From: an uncultured bacterium
GTDB taxonomy: Bacteria > Cyanobacteriota > Vampirovibrionia > Gastranaerophilales > Gastranaerophilaceae
Assembly: GCA_902797965.1 (NCBI GenBank)
Contig: CADBUY010000002.1
Location: 186,001 to 250,000 of the forward strand
Direction: 5' to 3'
DNA length: 64,000 nt
Part shown: one piece after another, positions 61,320 to 64,000 of the stretch
Layout of the letters: each line of letters begins with the position of its first letter
Position numbering within the stretch: position 1 is the stretch's first letter
The notes under the pieces: generated by a model
Seen by the model: only the letters and a program-made list of their open reading frames with translations
The model's database searches: none
What the model was told of the DNA's origin: nothing
Made by a program: the position numbers and the translations under genes

Positions 61320-62495
61320 ATGGATTTATTTAAGGCGCTCACAGGGAAAAATCCTGCAGAGTTTGAACAGGCAGCACGAATACTCGTTGATACTCCTGAT
61401 ATTGAGTTATTTAAAAAACTCGTTAAACAGGATGATTTCTTGTTCGATTTTATAAAAAATAATGTTGCAAAACGTATTCGCAATGCTTCTAATAAGCATA
61501 ATTACTTAAATTTATTTAAGTTTTTTGACTATTATTCACCATCTTATGATGAAGTTTTTGCTTCTACATTGTACGAATACGGCGGAGAAAGCTTGCTTCC
61601 TCAAATCATAGAATGCTTAAATAAAGACAGTAATGCACAGAAGGCTTATGCTTTAAAATTCTTATCAATGCTTCCAAAAGGTAAAGCAGAAGATTTACTT
61701 CCTCAAGTCAGAGAATTAGCGAAGTCCGAGGATGAATGTTTGGCAGCTAATGCAATAGAAGTATTATCTAAAAATAAAGATTTTGTATCAAAAGAGGAAG
61801 CTGTTAACAATTTAAAATCAGAAGATGAATTTGAACAGTATAATGCTGTTAAGTTTCTTGTGACTTATGGTGCTAAAGATACTTTACCAAAGATTTTTAG
61901 CGTTATGAAAAATTCATCTTTTTCTGAAAATATAGCAGCTGAAATACCGTTTTTGGTTGATTTGGAAACATTGCTGGAAGACAGTTTTGAGGGCGCAATT
62001 CTTGTTATGTGTAACATAATTAATGCAATTCCGGAGATTGTTCCTCCATCCGGTGCTATAGACTATAATTTATTAGAAATATTTGAAAATTTGTATCATA
62101 ATTGTTTAACCAGTTCATCTGCGCTTCTTTTAAGAATGGCAAAAGAAAAGTTTGAATCATTGGAAGAAAACGAAGAATATTTATTTGACTGTGATAAGAA
62201 TACAAAAGATGAAGTTGCTGCAATAAATAAATTTTTCAGAGGGGTAAATGTTAATAAACTAAATAGTCTTTTGTATGACGAATTGTATGATGAGAGCGAC
62301 TTTGTATTCTTTGCAGTCGATTATGTTAATGATGTTGAAGAGCTGGAAACCCTTTTGGACAGCTCAAATCAAACTCTTTTATTAAAAGTTTTAACGACAT
62401 TAAAAGAAAAACAAGCATTAAATTCCGCACACAAAGAACAGGCATTACATCATATAACTAGTGCTGATATAAAACAAATTGTAGAAGTTTTATAG
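61320..62495 (+). CDS. HEAT-repeat-like helical protein
   Basis: A 391-residue acidic all-helical protein. I choose MDLFKALTGKNPAEF at 61320, 4 bp after the upstream stop, over an ATG 19 codons earlier that overlaps the upstream gene. Repeats such as ESLLPQIIECLNKDSNAQKA, AEDLLPQVRELAKSEDECLA and KDTLPKIFSVMKNSSFSENI look like HEAT units. Probably a protein-binding scaffold co-expressed with the DprA-like protein; function unknown. Codons for RGVN and the sequence after the TAG stop are GGGGTAAAT copies. Confidence 0.7.
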   Translation: MDLFKALTGKNPAEFEQAARILVDTPDIELFKKLVKQDDFLFDFIKNNVAKRIRNASNKHNYLNLFKFFDYYSPSYDEVFASTLYEYGGESLLPQIIECLNKDSNAQKAYALKFLSMLPKGKAEDLLPQVRELAKSEDECLAANAIEVLSKNKDFVSKEEAVNNLKSEDEFEQYNAVKFLVTYGAKDTLPKIFSVMKNSSFSENIAAEIPFLVDLETLLEDSFEGAILVMCNIINAIPEIVPPSGAIDYNLLEIFENLYHNCLTSSSALLLRMAKEKFESLEENEEYLFDCDKNTKDEVAAINKFFRGVNVNKLNSLLYDELYDESDFVFFAVDYVNDVEELETLLDSSNQTLLLKVLTTLKEKQALNSAHKEQALHHITSADIKQIVEVL

Positions 62496-62703
62496 GGGTA
62501 AATATTAAATAAAGTCATTTATATGCGTTTTAACACAAAATTTGGCAAAAATGTTATCATTCAGATGCTTTTGCAAAAAATCGTAAACATTTAAAAGAAT
62601 TCTTCGCTATCGCTCATTATGAGGGTAACTTTGAGAATTTTGTGTAATATTGCATATAGTTACAAAAATTTATATTAATATATACTTATTTATCCTAACG
62701 CTG

Positions 62704-63615
62704 CTACTCAGCAATAAATTCGTAATTTTGCTTTTTAATTTGTTCTTGAGTTGCAGGCTGAGATTGAATAGTTCTTGTTAAAGTTCTTGAAAAATCGCCT
62801 AAATTATCAACATTGTATAAGTGTCCGCCTGTAGTGGAGGCAAGACAAGACAGTGATTTGGAATATGATGAAGCTAAGATTACGTCAATGTGAATATCTG
62901 TACGTTTTCTCATAAGAGCTTTAGCAAAAGCACAAGGATCGCCTCCGCAGTTTTCACCGCCGTCTGTGATTAATATAATTTTCTTAGGTGAAGTTGTATC
63001 TAACGCTGCAAAATCTTGATATGCGGCTCTATCCAGTGCATAAACAAGAGGTGTTGCCCCTCCTATATCCACAGAATTCATACCTGCAAGGATTGAGTTA
63101 GAGTTAGCACTTATGATTGGTGCAACCTGAGTTGTTGCGCTGCATGCTCCTCTTGTCGTTCCTACAGGACTTTTTTCTGTAACTACTGTAAACTTATTTC
63201 CGTTTTTAACAATCTTTTTTACATCTTGCAGAGTATGGATGCTAGTCGGATTCGTACCGTTAGAATCGTGCCCGAATACTCTGAAACCGACTTTTGTTGA
63301 TGAAGGGATTTGTGCGACAATTGAAGCCATACTTCTTTTTGCCGCTGTAATCCAGTTTGACATACTTCCTGAAAAGTCCATTACAATTTCTATTGTACCG
63401 ACTTGTGCCTGATTAACCACATTATTGTTAATATAGTTGGCAGGTGTGTATACATTATAAAAATTCTGGTTAACACTGTTTGCAGGAGATGTTATTGTTT
63501 GTCCAGCCTGATTTTTAACAGTACCGGATGTATTAATTGTATATTTTGCTGCAAAAGCAATTCCGGTTGTTAAAGTTACACTTGTAAGAATGTATGCTAA
63601 TATTTTTTTGTTCAT
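62704..63615 (-). CDS. Secreted von Willebrand factor A domain protein
   Basis: A 303-residue exported protein: signal peptide MNKKILAYILTSVTLTTGIAFA, an Asn/Gln-rich linker, then a VWA domain from ~70. The MIDAS is DFSGSMS (Asp ~80), with later ATPLVYALDRA (Thr) and ILITDGGENCGGDPC (Asp). Cys pairs in the loops may form disulfides. Such proteins bind ligands or assemble surface complexes. TTAGGAG lies before the ATG. The divergent partner encodes another secreted protein. Confidence 0.88.
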   Translation of the reverse strand: MNKKILAYILTSVTLTTGIAFAAKYTINTSGTVKNQAGQTITSPANSVNQNFYNVYTPANYINNNVVNQAQVGTIEIVMDFSGSMSNWITAAKRSMASIVAQIPSSTKVGFRVFGHDSNGTNPTSIHTLQDVKKIVKNGNKFTVVTEKSPVGTTRGACSATTQVAPIISANSNSILAGMNSVDIGGATPLVYALDRAAYQDFAALDTTSPKKIILITDGGENCGGDPCAFAKALMRKRTDIHIDVILASSYSKSLSCLASTTGGHLYNVDNLGDFSRTLTRTIQSQPATQEQIKKQNYEFIAE

Positions 63616-63654
63616 ATTTTTACTCCTAATTTAATAACTATATTATATAACGGA

Positions 63655-63683
63655 TTGTTCAAAAATTTAAAATATAGTATACT
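63655..63683 (+). promoter_or_regulatory. Promoter placing the start site near the ATG at 63690
   Basis: TTGTTC (63655-63660) and TATACT (63678-63683), 17 bases apart. The ATG begins 6 bases after the -10 box, so the transcript would be leaderless, consistent with the absence of a Shine-Dalgarno sequence. Confidence 0.5.
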
Positions 63684-63689
63684 GTAATT

Positions 63690-64000
63690 ATGCGGAAGAG
63701 GTTAATAATATTTCTTGCAGGTATTCTGTTAATGAACCCAATCGTATTTGCAGCCGATACTTATCAAGGTTACGCGGAATATGATGATAATGTTACACGC
63801 CCTCAGGAAGATATTTTTACCGGTAAAACGGAAACTTTGGAAAAACGTGATGTTATTAAGATGACTGTTTCTCAGGTTCTGGACGGTTCTTTCTCGTTAG
63901 AGGGTGATGAGTTTTTTGCTGAAATAACTTCTGATGTTATTGGTGATAAGGGAGTAATTCTTCCCAAAGGAACTATTGCACATGGAACTATTACTCAAAC
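63690..64000 (+). CDS. Secreted protein, N-terminal part
   Basis: An open frame running off the window: MRKRLIIFLAGILLMNPIVF then AADTYQGYAEYDDNVTRPQE. The first 22 residues are a clear signal peptide cleaved after FAA. The mature part (KRDVIKMTVSQVLDG, FFAEITSDVIGDKGVILPKG, TIAHGTITQ) has beta-rich segments and an LPKGTxxHGTxTQ stretch like those of periplasmic beta-barrel proteins. Family not identified; at least 103 codons. Confidence 0.7.
   Translation, partial: MRKRLIIFLAGILLMNPIVFAADTYQGYAEYDDNVTRPQEDIFTGKTETLEKRDVIKMTVSQVLDGSFSLEGDEFFAEITSDVIGDKGVILPKGTIAHGTITQ

Overview
The window is a chromosomal stretch of a low-GC bacterium with a Gram-negative type envelope. Envelope evidence is a pair of Kdo-pathway genes (kdsD, kdsC), an MlaA-type outer-membrane lipid protein and a TolC-type outer-membrane efflux protein. 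Several proteins carry an N-terminal Phe-(Lys/Gln)-Gly tag (NFKG, NFQG), which I associate with the non-photosynthetic cyanobacterial relatives Vampirovibrionia/Gastranaerophilales (Melainabacteria). The small zinc-ribbon protein, the stand-alone DprA-like protein and zinc-binding S14 fit that placement. The taxonomic call is inference; no 16S gene is present.

Layout. 1-6.6 kb: end of a family-10-like glycosidase, a zinc-ribbon protein, an M20 peptidase, glyQ and two paralogous APC permeases. 6.6-14 kb: an epimerase, an alpha-oxoamine synthase, rsmD, bioD and bioA, then a protein fusing MlaA to an alpha/beta-hydrolase. 14-24 kb: a glutaredoxin, a winged-helix protein, a giant tandem SF1 helicase, an efflux locus (HlyD, MarR, TolC type) with a clear palindromic operator, a glycine-zipper protein and a TrmB regulator. 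24-31 kb: a six-gene minus-strand operon rny-ymdB-PHP-pilin-LOG-DUF115. 31-40 kb: kdsD, an argS-to-nth operon, kdsC, a large membrane protein and an Fe-S protein. 40-49 kb: a putative JAMM protease, uvrA, speH, aroE, glmU and a YhcC-type radical SAM gene. 49.5-57 kb: the S10/spc ribosomal-protein cluster from rpsJ to rpsN, truncated after rpsN. 58-64 kb: pcrA, a DprA-like gene, a HEAT-repeat gene, a VWA protein and the start of a secreted protein.

The most unusual content is repetitive DNA. (1) The 9-mer GGGGTAAAT/ATTTACCCC occurs 20 times, against less than one expected, both inside and between genes; 19 of the 20 lie after 31 kb. (2) A 164-bp multi-hairpin element occurs twice with 4 mismatches. 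(3) Short hairpins with variable arms but a constant 5'-GTAG edge look like REP elements of RAYT transposases. (4) A GC-rich palindrome family has entered reading frames, including the M20 peptidase and the 5' end of the radical SAM gene. (5) A roughly 400-bp island is bounded by inverted copies of a purine/pyrimidine hairpin. These repeats crowd the gaps of the ribosomal-protein cluster.

No rRNA, tRNA, CRISPR array, transposase or prophage was seen.
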